A DNA stretch of 64,000 nt, from contig CAUAGM010000007.1 in assembly GCA_958428545.1 (NCBI GenBank), positions 1-64,000 on the forward strand. Reading direction: 5' to 3'. Below, piece by piece: positions 17,323 to 25,314 of this stretch. The notes under the pieces are model-generated. The model did no database searches. It was not told where the DNA came from and saw nothing but the letters and a program-made list of their open reading frames with translations. Every line of letters starts with the position of its first letter. The first letter of the stretch is position 1. The DNA comes from an uncultured Arcanobacterium sp. (GTDB taxonomy: Bacteria; Actinomycetota; Actinomycetes; Actinomycetales; Actinomycetaceae). A program made the translations under genes and the position numbers.

Positions 17323-18502
17323 CATTTCGCAGAGGCGCCAAGATAACCCGCACTGTGTGCACAATTCAATTCCAATCGTGGCGCTTGTCGGGCCAACTGC
17401 CAGCGGAAAAACTGCACTGTCTATTGCTCTTGCTCAGATGCTCGGCGGTGCCGACTGCGTGGAAATCGTATCGGCTGACGCTATGCAGCTTTATCGAGGT
17501 ATGGATATTGGCACAGCAAAAGCGACTATCCACGAGCGGCAGGGGATTAGGCACCACCAGATCGACGTCCTTGATGTACGAGATGAAGCATCTGTTGCGG
17601 TATATCAGCGCGAAGCTCGCAAAGATATTGAAGATATTATGGCACGTGGAAAAGTTCCTATGCTTGTTGGCGGCTCAGGGCTGTACGTCTCTGCTGCGCT
17701 CGACGAATTAGATTTTCCAGGCACCTGTGTGCACATCCGAGCTGAGCTAGAAGAGATCGCCGCTACGGAAGGGCTTGAGCCGCTTATTGCTGAGCTGCGT
17801 AAACGAGATCCTCGCTCTGCTGCCGTTATAGATCTTGCAAACCCTCGCAGAGTGATTCGAGCTTTGGAGGTTGTGCGGCTCACAGGCAAATCTTTTACGC
17901 CAGTCTTCCCTCGGCATACGAGCCACTATTCAAAAATTCTTCACATCGGAATTAAGGCAGAGCGTCCGTTTTTAGACCCGAGAATTGAGCGCCGTGCGCG
18001 AGATATGTTTGAAAATGGACTGCTCGAAGAAACTCACGACTTGCTAAATCATGGTTTGAAAGAAGGATCGACTGCTCGTAAAGCCACAGGATATTCTCAG
18101 GCAATAGACGTTCTTGAAGGGAATATCGATATCGAGCAAGCAATAGAAAGCACAGCTGTGGCTACACGTCACCTAGCAAAGAAACAACGCACATGGTTTA
18201 AGGCTGATAAGAGAATAGAATGGCTCCGCCCAGATTTGGATAGTGGGCAGTATGTGAATGGTAGCACTCCTACGGATACTAGATGTGGTGTGGATAGTGC
18301 TGATGATGAGATACTTCTCCGCCACAAGCAGGCAGTAGCTCGAGTAGAGGATATTCATGTACAGGAGCCTCAGGTACACGTGCCGCATACGAGTAATTCA
18401 TTGAGTAATTCATTGAACGATTCACACACAGAGGTAGGGGAAGCCTTCCTCGATCACGTGTGTGCGAAAATTAAATTGATGCGTCAAGGTCAAGGAATGT
18501 GA
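17315..18502 (+). CDS. miaA: tRNA dimethylallyltransferase
   Basis: MiaA transfers dimethylallyl to adenosine 37 of tRNA. The ATG overlaps the end of miaB by 8 bp. P-loop GPTASGKT is at residues 26-33; SADAMQLYRGMDIGTAK and LVGGSGLYVSA are also diagnostic. The total of 395 residues is about 80 more than the usual core. The extra C-terminal tail is His, Ser and Asn rich and contains the small repeat SNSLSNSLND, encoded by a duplicated stretch near 18400. dapF, often found between miaA and hflX in actinobacteria, is not here. Confidence 0.93.
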   Translation: MNDISQRRQDNPHCVHNSIPIVALVGPTASGKTALSIALAQMLGGADCVEIVSADAMQLYRGMDIGTAKATIHERQGIRHHQIDVLDVRDEASVAVYQREARKDIEDIMARGKVPMLVGGSGLYVSAALDELDFPGTCVHIRAELEEIAATEGLEPLIAELRKRDPRSAAVIDLANPRRVIRALEVVRLTGKSFTPVFPRHTSHYSKILHIGIKAERPFLDPRIERRARDMFENGLLEETHDLLNHGLKEGSTARKATGYSQAIDVLEGNIDIEQAIESTAVATRHLAKKQRTWFKADKRIEWLRPDLDSGQYVNGSTPTDTRCGVDSADDEILLRHKQAVARVEDIHVQEPQVHVPHTSNSLSNSLNDSHTEVGEAFLDHVCAKIKLMRQGQGM

Positions 18503-20034
18503 TGCGGGAGGAGGACGTTGTGCGCGATATGGCTGGTATAGGCGATGTAAATGATAAGAGCGGCATACAAAGCAAAGATAATAAGACTCTTGATTTATTC
18601 ACCACTGAGGGTACGGCTCTCCAAGCGGATCCTGCATATCAGCGCGAATGGGCAGGTAGTGATTTTGAGCGTGAAATTCGTTCCTCGTTTCGCCGTGTAG
18701 GTGATCTAAGTGAAGGATCCCATGAAGAAGACTCGGATGTAGAGTATCGTCAGCTTCGTTTAGAAAAAGTCGTGCTGGTAGGGCTTTGGTGCGAAGGCAC
18801 TCTCAAAGAAGCTGAAGATTCCTTGAGAGAACTTGCCGCGCTCGCACAGACGGCAGGCTCTACTGTGCTCGACGGCATGATTCAAAAGAGGCAGAAGCCT
18901 GATCCTGCCACCTATTTAGGATCTGGAAAAGCGCGAGAGTTAGCAGATATTGTGCGTGCAGAAGGTGCCGACACAGTGATTGCTAATTCAGAGCTGGCGC
19001 CCTCGCAGCGGCGAGCATTAGAAGATATTGTCAATGTGAAAGTGATTGACCGTACTGCACTTATTCTCGATATTTTTGCTCAGCACGCCAAAAGCCGTGA
19101 AGGTAAGGCTCAGGTGGAGCTGGCGCAGTTAGATTATCTTCTTCCCCGTTTGCGTGGTTGGGGTGAATCGATGAGTCGGCAGGCTGGCGGGCGCGTGGCT
19201 GGCGGCGCCGGTATCGGTTCGCGCGGGCCAGGGGAGACGAAAATTGAGCTGGATCGTCGCAGAATCCGAACGCGAATGGCAAAGCTGCGCCGCGATATCG
19301 ATGCTATGAAAGCAGGGCGAGCTAATCGTCGTCAGAATCGCAGACGACGCCACGTACCTTCAGTTGCTGTGGTGGGATATACCAATGCTGGAAAATCATC
19401 ACTCATGAATGTGCTCAGTGGTGCTGGAGTATTGGTAGAAAATGCTTTGTTTGCTACTCTCGATCCCACAGTTCGCAAAATCATAGCTGCTGACGGGCGA
19501 GCGTATACGTTGGTAGATACGGTAGGTTTCGTACGAGCTTTGCCTACGCAGCTGGTGGAAGCGTTTCGCTCAACTCTTGAAGAAGTTGAAGAAGCAGATC
19601 TCATTATGCATGTGGTCGATTCTTCGCATACAGATCCAGTTGGGCAGGTCGATGCTGTGCACGAGGTGATGCGCACTATCCCAGGCGCCTTGGATATTCC
19701 TGAACTGATTGTGCTTGCAAAAGCTGATTTGGCAGACCCAATTGCACTCACTGCGTTGCGTACGCGCTATCCTGATTCCGTTATTGTGAGTGCCGTGACG
19801 AGTGAGGGAATTGATCAGCTTCGTGCTGCTATTGAATCGCGTCTTCCTCGCCCGAGCATGGATATTGATGCTGTGATTCCTTATTCGCATGGCGAACTTG
19901 TGGCCCATGCGCACGCAGAGGGTGAGGTGCTCAGCGAATCCTATACAGCTGCTGGTACTCATATTCGTGCACGCGTTTTGCCTGATCTTTATGCGGCAAT
20001 TGCTGCTGTTTCGAGCAATGGTGTGCAGGCGTGA
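18502..20034 (+). CDS. hflX: GTPase HflX
   Basis: HflX is a ribosome-associated GTPase that splits stalled 70S ribosomes. Start options are GTG 18499 and ATG 18502; the ATG has better spacing from AAGGA and overlaps the miaA stop by one base. The 510-residue protein has the HflX domain (LVGLWCEGTLKEAEDSL, DPATYLGSGKARE), the GPGETKIELDRRRI linker and a G domain with P-loop GYTNAGKS at 292-299 and DTVGF. A variable C-terminal domain follows. miaA-hflX co-transcription is clear from the overlap. Confidence 0.93.
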   Translation: MREEDVVRDMAGIGDVNDKSGIQSKDNKTLDLFTTEGTALQADPAYQREWAGSDFEREIRSSFRRVGDLSEGSHEEDSDVEYRQLRLEKVVLVGLWCEGTLKEAEDSLRELAALAQTAGSTVLDGMIQKRQKPDPATYLGSGKARELADIVRAEGADTVIANSELAPSQRRALEDIVNVKVIDRTALILDIFAQHAKSREGKAQVELAQLDYLLPRLRGWGESMSRQAGGRVAGGAGIGSRGPGETKIELDRRRIRTRMAKLRRDIDAMKAGRANRRQNRRRRHVPSVAVVGYTNAGKSSLMNVLSGAGVLVENALFATLDPTVRKIIAADGRAYTLVDTVGFVRALPTQLVEAFRSTLEEVEEADLIMHVVDSSHTDPVGQVDAVHEVMRTIPGALDIPELIVLAKADLADPIALTALRTRYPDSVIVSAVTSEGIDQLRAAIESRLPRPSMDIDAVIPYSHGELVAHAHAEGEVLSESYTAAGTHIRARVLPDLYAAIAAVSSNGVQA

Positions 20035-20063
20035 ATATGCAACACGCGTAGAGGATATTCGCA

Positions 20064-22202
20064 ATGCAAGATAATCGTGAAAGAAAGTCTAAGAATGCTA
20101 CGCAACCTGTGAGCGCTTGGGTGCTACGTGAAGAAGCGGCAAAAGAAAAAGAAGCGTGTAAGCAGGCATTGAATGAGCAGCTATTGAATGAGCAACCGCT
20201 GGATGAGCAGCCTGCGAGCAAACGAGCATCGCGCCAGTATTCGAGCGAAAACGAATTTGAGTATAACGCATTGGCTGTGCTTGAAACTGTGGTCAATGAG
20301 CTTGGTGGGCAGTGCCGAAGCGGGCAGGAAGAGATGGTAAGGGGTATTGCGCGCACGCTCGAAAAAACAGGGCATCTTATTGTGCAGGCAGGTACGGGAA
20401 CAGGAAAATCGTTTGCATATCTCGTCCCAGCATTACTCTGGTGTGTTGAGCGAGATCGGAAAATAATTGTCTCCACAGCAACCTTGGCTTTGCAGCGTCA
20501 AATTATGCTTCATGATGCTCCATTAGTTGCTCGCGCAGTAGGATCTGTGGCAGCTCGAATGCCCAAAGTTGCTCTGCTTAAAGGGTGGAATAACTACGCG
20601 TGCCTGCGTAAAGCTGCAGGTGGGTATCCTGAAGATGGTGCTCTCCTTTCGCGCATAGAGGCAGAATATGGTTCGCTTTCTAGCACTGCAGCTGGTGAAG
20701 AAGTAATGCGCGTACGTGATTGGGCAATGGCGTCAGCAACAGGTGATCGTGACGATTTAATGCCTGGCGTGAGCGATAGAATATGGGCGCAAGTTTCGGT
20801 GCCGAAACAAGAATGTATCGGTGAAAGCTGCCCGCTGCGCGATTCGTGCTTTCCTCATCTTGCCCGTCTAGAAGCAGACGAAGCTGATCTCGTCGTTACC
20901 AATCATTCGATGCTGGGAGTTGCGGCTGCAGGGACGCCGATACTTCCGAATACTGACGCCTATATTATCGATGAGGCTCACGTGCTTGTTGAAAGGGTGA
21001 CGTCGCAGCTCACCCAAACGTTGAGCAAATATGATGTCACGGGAGTTGCACGTCTTATGCGCCGCTCAGCTCTCGACGATTGTATGCTTGATTCTGCTGC
21101 AGAAGAACTCGACGACGTGTTGCGTTCACTTCCTGAGGCGCGCATTGAAGAGTTGCCATCCGAGCTGATCGATGCGATTGCTCGCGTGCTTGGGCGCGTG
21201 CAGGAGGCGTGTGCGGAGCTTGAATCAATGAAGCCTAACGGTGACGAGCAGGCAATTTTACGCCAGATTCTACGCTCGCGCCTGAGCGATATTGAATCGA
21301 TGTGCTCTGAGTTGCTTACGGGGGCTGTAGCTAACGGAAGCCTTGTGGTGTGGAACGCTGTAGTTGGTGATGATACGTATCGTCTCTATGCTGCGCCTCT
21401 GGATGTGTCTGCCGCTCTTGCTACGCGTTTATTTTCTGAGCAGGCAGCGATACTTACCTCGGCAACATTAAAAATCGGCGGTACGTTTAATCCTGTAGCT
21501 CACCGCGTTGGTTTTGATATTCTCAAAGATCGCCCATGGGAAGGGCTAGATGTTGGCACGCCATTTGACTATGCAAAGCAGGGAATTCTCTACGTCGCAC
21601 AGCATCTGCCAGAGCCTGGTAAGCAAGGATATGGCGAGGAGTATCTTGAGGAAATTTTGGCTCTTATGCGTGCGAGTGGCGGAGGAGCGCTTGGGCTTTT
21701 TACTTCTCGTGCTGCTGCTGAGCGGGCTGCCGATTATATGCGGGAGCATTCGAGCTTTTCTGTACTGTGCCAGGGAGAAGATCAGCTTCCCACGTTGATT
21801 GAGCGTTTCAAAGATGATGATGCTTCTTCTCTTTTCGGCACTATGGCACTTTGGCAAGGAGTTGATGTGCCTGGGCGTACGCTGCGCTTAGTGATTATTG
21901 ATCGTATACCGTTTCCTCGTCCTAATGAGCCGCTCACTCAAGCGCGCACAGAAGCGGTGCAGGCAGCGAAACGAAATGCGTTTATGGAGGTGAGCGCTAC
22001 TCAAGCTGCTCTCCTTTTAGCTCAAGGAGCTGGGCGTTTGCTTAGGCGCATCGACGATCGCGGAGTTGTGGCAGTATTGGATTCACGGCTGTGCACGAAA
22101 CGTTATGCAAGCTTTTTGTTGGCGTCAATGCCTCCGATGTGGCGAACAACCAGTTTAGAGACGGTCTGTGGAGCTCTTCAACGCTTGATTTCTTCGTATT
22201 AG
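20064..22202 (+). CDS. dinG: DinG/XPD-family ATP-dependent DNA helicase
   Basis: This superfamily 2 helicase unwinds DNA 5' to 3'. The 712-residue protein has Walker A GTGTGKS from residue 110, DEAH at 303-306 and a cysteine set (CLRK, CIGESC, CFPH) that fits an XPD/DinG iron-sulphur cluster. C-terminal motifs include LFTSRAAAE, GTMALWQGVDVPG and QGAGRLLRR. Residues 36-50 are three copies of the pentapeptide LNEQL/LNEQP/LDEQP, from a 15-bp repeat. I see no SOS box; the gene follows hflX by 29 bp. Confidence 0.9.
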   Translation: MQDNRERKSKNATQPVSAWVLREEAAKEKEACKQALNEQLLNEQPLDEQPASKRASRQYSSENEFEYNALAVLETVVNELGGQCRSGQEEMVRGIARTLEKTGHLIVQAGTGTGKSFAYLVPALLWCVERDRKIIVSTATLALQRQIMLHDAPLVARAVGSVAARMPKVALLKGWNNYACLRKAAGGYPEDGALLSRIEAEYGSLSSTAAGEEVMRVRDWAMASATGDRDDLMPGVSDRIWAQVSVPKQECIGESCPLRDSCFPHLARLEADEADLVVTNHSMLGVAAAGTPILPNTDAYIIDEAHVLVERVTSQLTQTLSKYDVTGVARLMRRSALDDCMLDSAAEELDDVLRSLPEARIEELPSELIDAIARVLGRVQEACAELESMKPNGDEQAILRQILRSRLSDIESMCSELLTGAVANGSLVVWNAVVGDDTYRLYAAPLDVSAALATRLFSEQAAILTSATLKIGGTFNPVAHRVGFDILKDRPWEGLDVGTPFDYAKQGILYVAQHLPEPGKQGYGEEYLEEILALMRASGGGALGLFTSRAAAERAADYMREHSSFSVLCQGEDQLPTLIERFKDDDASSLFGTMALWQGVDVPGRTLRLVIIDRIPFPRPNEPLTQARTEAVQAAKRNAFMEVSATQAALLLAQGAGRLLRRIDDRGVVAVLDSRLCTKRYASFLLASMPPMWRTTSLETVCGALQRLISSY
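20169..20213 (+). repeat. 15-bp coding repeat, three copies, in dinG
   Basis: Three 15-bp units (20169-20183, 20184-20198, 20199-20213) encode LNEQL, LNEQP and LDEQP in the N-terminal extension ahead of the helicase core. The unit length is a multiple of three, so copy changes keep the frame. Confidence 0.75.
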
Positions 22203-22697
22203 GAATGCAATGCCTTCCCAGGAAAAGTGAGATTGTATCTTAGTGGTGCATCCGTGCAGGTAGAGTGAGCGTTTTTAACTGCTCGCAATGCTCAGCAACA
22301 ATGGCGCATTCACTCAGGTAGAGTGAGCATAGCTTCCTAGGAAGAGTGAGGTGGCAAGATATGGTTTGAAAAACTGGAGTTGGGTAGGGGGATTTAAGAA
22401 GAGCAGAATTCGGTACTGGTGAGTCTGCGAATATGATGTCTGGAAAGATATGGTTTACCAAAAAGTATATGGCTGCAGGAGGCGTAGCTTGCGAAAGTAA
22501 AGAGCTAAAAAGAGGGTAGGCTGCTGAAAGCAGATAGGCTGGGCTGGAGATAGTAAGGTCTAATCAAGGATAGTAAGGTCTAATCAAGAGGATAGGATTC
22601 AGCGAGGTAGCTATATGCTTAAGCGGAGAGGGCGCTCTACCTAGAAAGAAGATTTCCTGCTTGTGCTATGTTTTGTTGCTTGCTGTGCCTCGTCTGC
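22203..22697. other. 495-bp intergenic region rich in short repeats between dinG and lexA
   Basis: The two genes converge. The motif AGGWARAGTGAG occurs four times in the same orientation (near 22220, 22258, 22316 and 22339). The outer two copies begin CTTCC and the inner two read CAGGTAGAGTGAGC. A 20-bp unit is exactly duplicated at 22549-22588. No open frame has a credible start or protein. No strong terminator is seen. Confidence 0.5.
22549..22588. repeat. Exact 20-bp tandem duplication
   Basis: The unit GATAGTAAGGTCTAATCAAG is present twice head to tail (22549-22568 and 22569-22588) in non-coding sequence downstream of lexA and dinG. Confidence 0.85.
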
Positions 22698-23567
22698 TTA
22701 GAGTGAGCGCAAGACGGAGACGACGCGCCCGAGAATAGTGGCATCATCGCCAAAAATTGGTTCGTATGCATCGTTGCATGGTAAGAACCATACGTGCCCA
22801 TCTTGTTTGCGAAATACCTTGACCGTGGCTTCGCCGTCAATCATTGCGGCAACGATTTCTCCTTGCTCTGCAACTGGTTGCTCTCGGATCACAACGTAAT
22901 CTCCATCGCAAATTGCGGCGTCGATCATCGATTCGCCTTTGACGCGCAGGATAAACATTTTCCCCCTGCCCGTGAGCTGCCGAGGCAGTGGGAACGTATC
23001 GTCAATGCATTGTTCTGCAAGAATTGGAGTGCCGGCAGCAATCGTCCCCACAAGCGGAGCGAATACGGTATCGGAAGAAAACTGTTCGTAAATATTTTTG
23101 TGCTGTGCTTCATTGATTGAATCTGAGGGCGATTCAGTTGGTACTGATCGTATATGTGGTGACGTTGCTGCAGAGAGGTGGGAGTGGGGTAGGCAGTGAT
23201 GGTCTGAGGCGTGTGTGTACGTGTTGGCAGAGGTGTGTGTAGAAGTATGTGCAGAGGTGCGTGAAAGTATGTGCTTAGAGGTGTGTGTAGGGGCGGAAGA
23301 TTCTTCTAAGCGTCCTGTTTCTAAGTTGAGCTGATTACCTCGTTCCGTCACTTCAATAGTTCGAGAACGCCGAGCATCGCGCTGAATAAGCCCAGCTTGT
23401 TCGAGAATGTCGAGTTGATATTGCACAGATGAAGGAGAAGAGAGCCCCACAGTCATTGCGATTTCTCGCACGGTTGGCGGAAAACCACGATCGTTAATTC
23501 CTTCTCGAATCGTCCCTAAAATTCGCAACTGGCGATCCGTAAGATTGAGCGGAAGTGATCGTGCCAT
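22698..23567 (-). CDS. lexA: SOS repressor LexA with an unusually long His/Thr/Ser-rich linker
   Basis: LexA represses SOS genes until RecA filaments trigger its self-cleavage. The start is the ATG of MARSLPLN with AAGGA upstream, giving 289 residues. The winged-helix domain (residues about 1-85) has PPTVREIAMTVGLSSPSSVQYQLDILEQAG in pieces. The protease domain has the cleavage site Ala178-Gly179, nucleophile Ser213 (GESM) and Lys250, with spacings of 35 and 37 residues identical to E. coli LexA. Between the domains lies about 70 residues of low-complexity sequence rich in His, Thr and Ser, far longer than usual. Two SOS boxes about 195-220 bp upstream imply autoregulation and a long leader. 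Confidence 0.95.
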   Translation of the reverse strand: MARSLPLNLTDRQLRILGTIREGINDRGFPPTVREIAMTVGLSSPSSVQYQLDILEQAGLIQRDARRSRTIEVTERGNQLNLETGRLEESSAPTHTSKHILSRTSAHTSTHTSANTYTHASDHHCLPHSHLSAATSPHIRSVPTESPSDSINEAQHKNIYEQFSSDTVFAPLVGTIAAGTPILAEQCIDDTFPLPRQLTGRGKMFILRVKGESMIDAAICDGDYVVIREQPVAEQGEIVAAMIDGEATVKVFRKQDGHVWFLPCNDAYEPIFGDDATILGRVVSVLRSL

Positions 23568-23760
23568 AATAGTTCCTTCGTTGGGCGCCGAGCTGTAGCG
23601 AAATGCTATGTGGTGTATTCGGCGGATTCTCTCCGTTTTGTGCAAGCCATATCTCAAACAGGCGTCTACTGTTGGTGCGCTGAAAGAAATTTTTTCTGAA
23701 AATTTACCCAAAGCGGCTGATTAGCTTGTAATAGCAGTTTACGCACTAGAAAAGAAAAGT

Positions 23761-23776
23761 TCAAACACTTGTTCGG
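23761..23776. promoter_or_regulatory. SOS box A in the lexA divergent region
   Basis: TCAAACACTTGTTCGG differs from TCGAAC-N4-GTTCGA at two positions. Its centre is exactly 21 bp from box B, that is two helical turns, so two LexA dimers could bind on the same face. Confidence 0.75.
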
Positions 23777-23781
23777 CGTTT

Positions 23782-23797
23782 TCGAACGAATGTTCTA
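23782..23797. promoter_or_regulatory. SOS box B in the lexA divergent region
   Basis: TCGAACGAATGTTCTA shares its first 14 bases with the recA box. It lies 215 bp upstream of the lexA start and 74 bp upstream of the divergent gene. Confidence 0.88.
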
Positions 23798-23839
23798 GAC
23801 AATTCTTCATGTGGTGTGTATAGTTACTGTTAGAAGATA

Positions 23840-23855
23840 CCGAACAAGTGTTCGA
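23840..23855. promoter_or_regulatory. SOS box C immediately before the gene divergent from lexA
   Basis: CCGAACAAGTGTTCGA matches the LexA site with one change. It ends 15 bp before the ATG at 23871 and 4 bp before the ribosome-binding site AAGGAG, a position that should block transcription of that gene tightly. Confidence 0.88.
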
Positions 23856-23870
23856 ATATAAGGAGAAATT

Positions 23871-24467
23871 ATGAGTGTTATGCCGATTGAAGAGATTGTG
23901 GAATTTTTTCCTGTGAAACAGCAGGAGTGCCGTCGAGAAAGTTCTGTTTCTTTCGCGCGTCGTGATCGTGTGAAAGTTCGATCTGCTGTGCGCCCCGATG
24001 TACCGTGCACGTATGTCGAGAGGTCGCTGCGTGTTGTGCCTGATCTTTCCCATGGTTTTTCTTCTGTTGGTCATACAGATCGCATGCATCATACAGATCG
24101 CATAAAGGGTATGCGATCAAGCTTATCTCCTATGCCTAGTCGAGAAGAATACAGTGCGCAGTGCGGCGTTGAAAGAAATGTTTCCTTTAGAAAGCGAAGT
24201 GCGAAGCGTAGTGCGGATATATCTAAGTCTGTACGTACTGGGGAGTTGCCTTCATCTATGCCAAGCCGTACTCTGCCTTCTGCTCATCGTCGGATATCTG
24301 CTCAGTCGTCTATGTCAATGCCATTAACGGGTGCGGGAAATTCCACTGCAGAGCCGTTGTTCTCTCATGCGATGAAAATGGTTGTGATAGGAGGGGTTGT
24401 TGTTGGGCTTATGTGTCTAATGTTTTCTTTTGGTCTTAGTACAGCATTCCACACGGGGTTAATGTGA
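23871..24467 (+). CDS. Uncharacterised SOS-controlled single-pass membrane protein, candidate division inhibitor
   Basis: This 198-residue protein has AAGGAG before the ATG and three SOS boxes within 110 bp. I do not recognise the family. Residues 1-165 are hydrophilic, probably disordered, and very rich in Arg, Ser and Lys (for example FRKRSAKRSAD). Residues about 168-190 form one membrane helix, and only a few residues follow. There is no signal peptide and no LysM domain. Divergence from lexA is where mycobacterial ChiZ, corynebacterial DivS and Bacillus YneA are encoded; ChiZ likewise has an Arg-rich cytoplasmic tail and one helix. An SOS division-inhibitor role is inferred from position and layout only. 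MPLTG at about 150 lacks a sorting-signal context. Confidence 0.75.
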   Translation: MSVMPIEEIVEFFPVKQQECRRESSVSFARRDRVKVRSAVRPDVPCTYVERSLRVVPDLSHGFSSVGHTDRMHHTDRIKGMRSSLSPMPSREEYSAQCGVERNVSFRKRSAKRSADISKSVRTGELPSSMPSRTLPSAHRRISAQSSMSMPLTGAGNSTAEPLFSHAMKMVVIGGVVVGLMCLMFSFGLSTAFHTGLM

Positions 24468-24500
24468 TGTTTTATCGTTTAATGTGATGTTTTATCGTTG
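24461..24500. repeat. 20-bp tandem duplication at the end of the SOS membrane-protein gene
   Basis: AATGTGATGTTTTATCGTTT (24461-24480) is repeated at 24481-24500 with one change. The stop codon of the preceding gene lies inside the first copy. The remaining 137 bp before nrdR hold no further gene. Confidence 0.85.
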
Positions 24501-24637
24501 AATCAAGGTGGTGTTTGGCGTAGGCATATACGGATCTATACCGATCAATGCTGCTCGTATGAATAGCATGATGCGATCCTGGAGTAATTTTTCGTGAAAA
24601 TTTTGAAGGAACCTCACAATCGCGGTAATTTATCGGT

Positions 24638-25090
24638 ATGCATTGCCCATTTTGCCGTTATCCCGATTCGCGCGTTATCGATTCACGTACTAGTGACGAT
24701 GGAAAAGTTGTTCGCCGTAGGCGTGAATGCCCAGAGTGTAAAGGGCGTTTTACTACGCTCGAAACAACGACGCTCGTCGTTGCCAAACGCTCGGGTGCAA
24801 TGGAGCCGTTTAGTAGAGATAAAGTAATTGAAGGTATACGCAAGGCATCTTCTGGTCGTCCAATTTCCCCTGATCAGCTTGCACTACTTGCGCAGACGGT
24901 TGAAGAATCTATTCGTTCGCAGGGGTCGTCTGTTGTCACAACAGACGAAGTTGGTAAAGCAATTCTTGAACCGTTGCGTCAACTTGATGAAGTTGCCTAT
25001 CTGCGATTTGCCTCAGTCTATTCTAATTTTGATTCGATTGATGATTTTGAGCATATTATTGGTCAGCTTCGTGCATCAGATCAGAAATAA
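24638..25090 (+). CDS. nrdR: Transcriptional repressor NrdR
   Basis: NrdR is the nucleotide-sensing repressor of ribonucleotide reductase genes. The 150-residue protein has an N-terminal zinc ribbon (C3, C6, C31, C34) followed by an ATP-cone from about residue 49 (MEPFSRDKVIEGIRKA). The length is standard. There is no clear ribosome-binding site before the ATG. Position beside lexA is typical of actinobacteria. No nrd genes occur in the window. Confidence 0.95.
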   Translation: MHCPFCRYPDSRVIDSRTSDDGKVVRRRRECPECKGRFTTLETTTLVVAKRSGAMEPFSRDKVIEGIRKASSGRPISPDQLALLAQTVEESIRSQGSSVVTTDEVGKAILEPLRQLDEVAYLRFASVYSNFDSIDDFEHIIGQLRASDQK

Positions 25091-25314
25091 AAAATTCACT
25101 GCGATGTATTATCTGTGCTAAGGGCGGAATATAGCTCGGCAGATTCCGTGCTCTACTTCTGAAGCTGTTATCGCATGCATAGATGTGCAAAACCTATGGC
25201 ATATCTGGGAGGAAGCTAGCAGTATGTGCTATCCCATGCGAGCTGTACAAAACTTTCCGTCAACACGACCTTTGCTGGATAAGCTATACAGGTAAATACT
25301 AGAGCGAGCAGATA

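Noticed and set aside
24315..24330. MPLTG in the SOS membrane protein as a sortase signal
   Set aside because: There is no signal peptide, the helix is not directly after it and there is no basic tail pattern of a sorting signal; likely chance.
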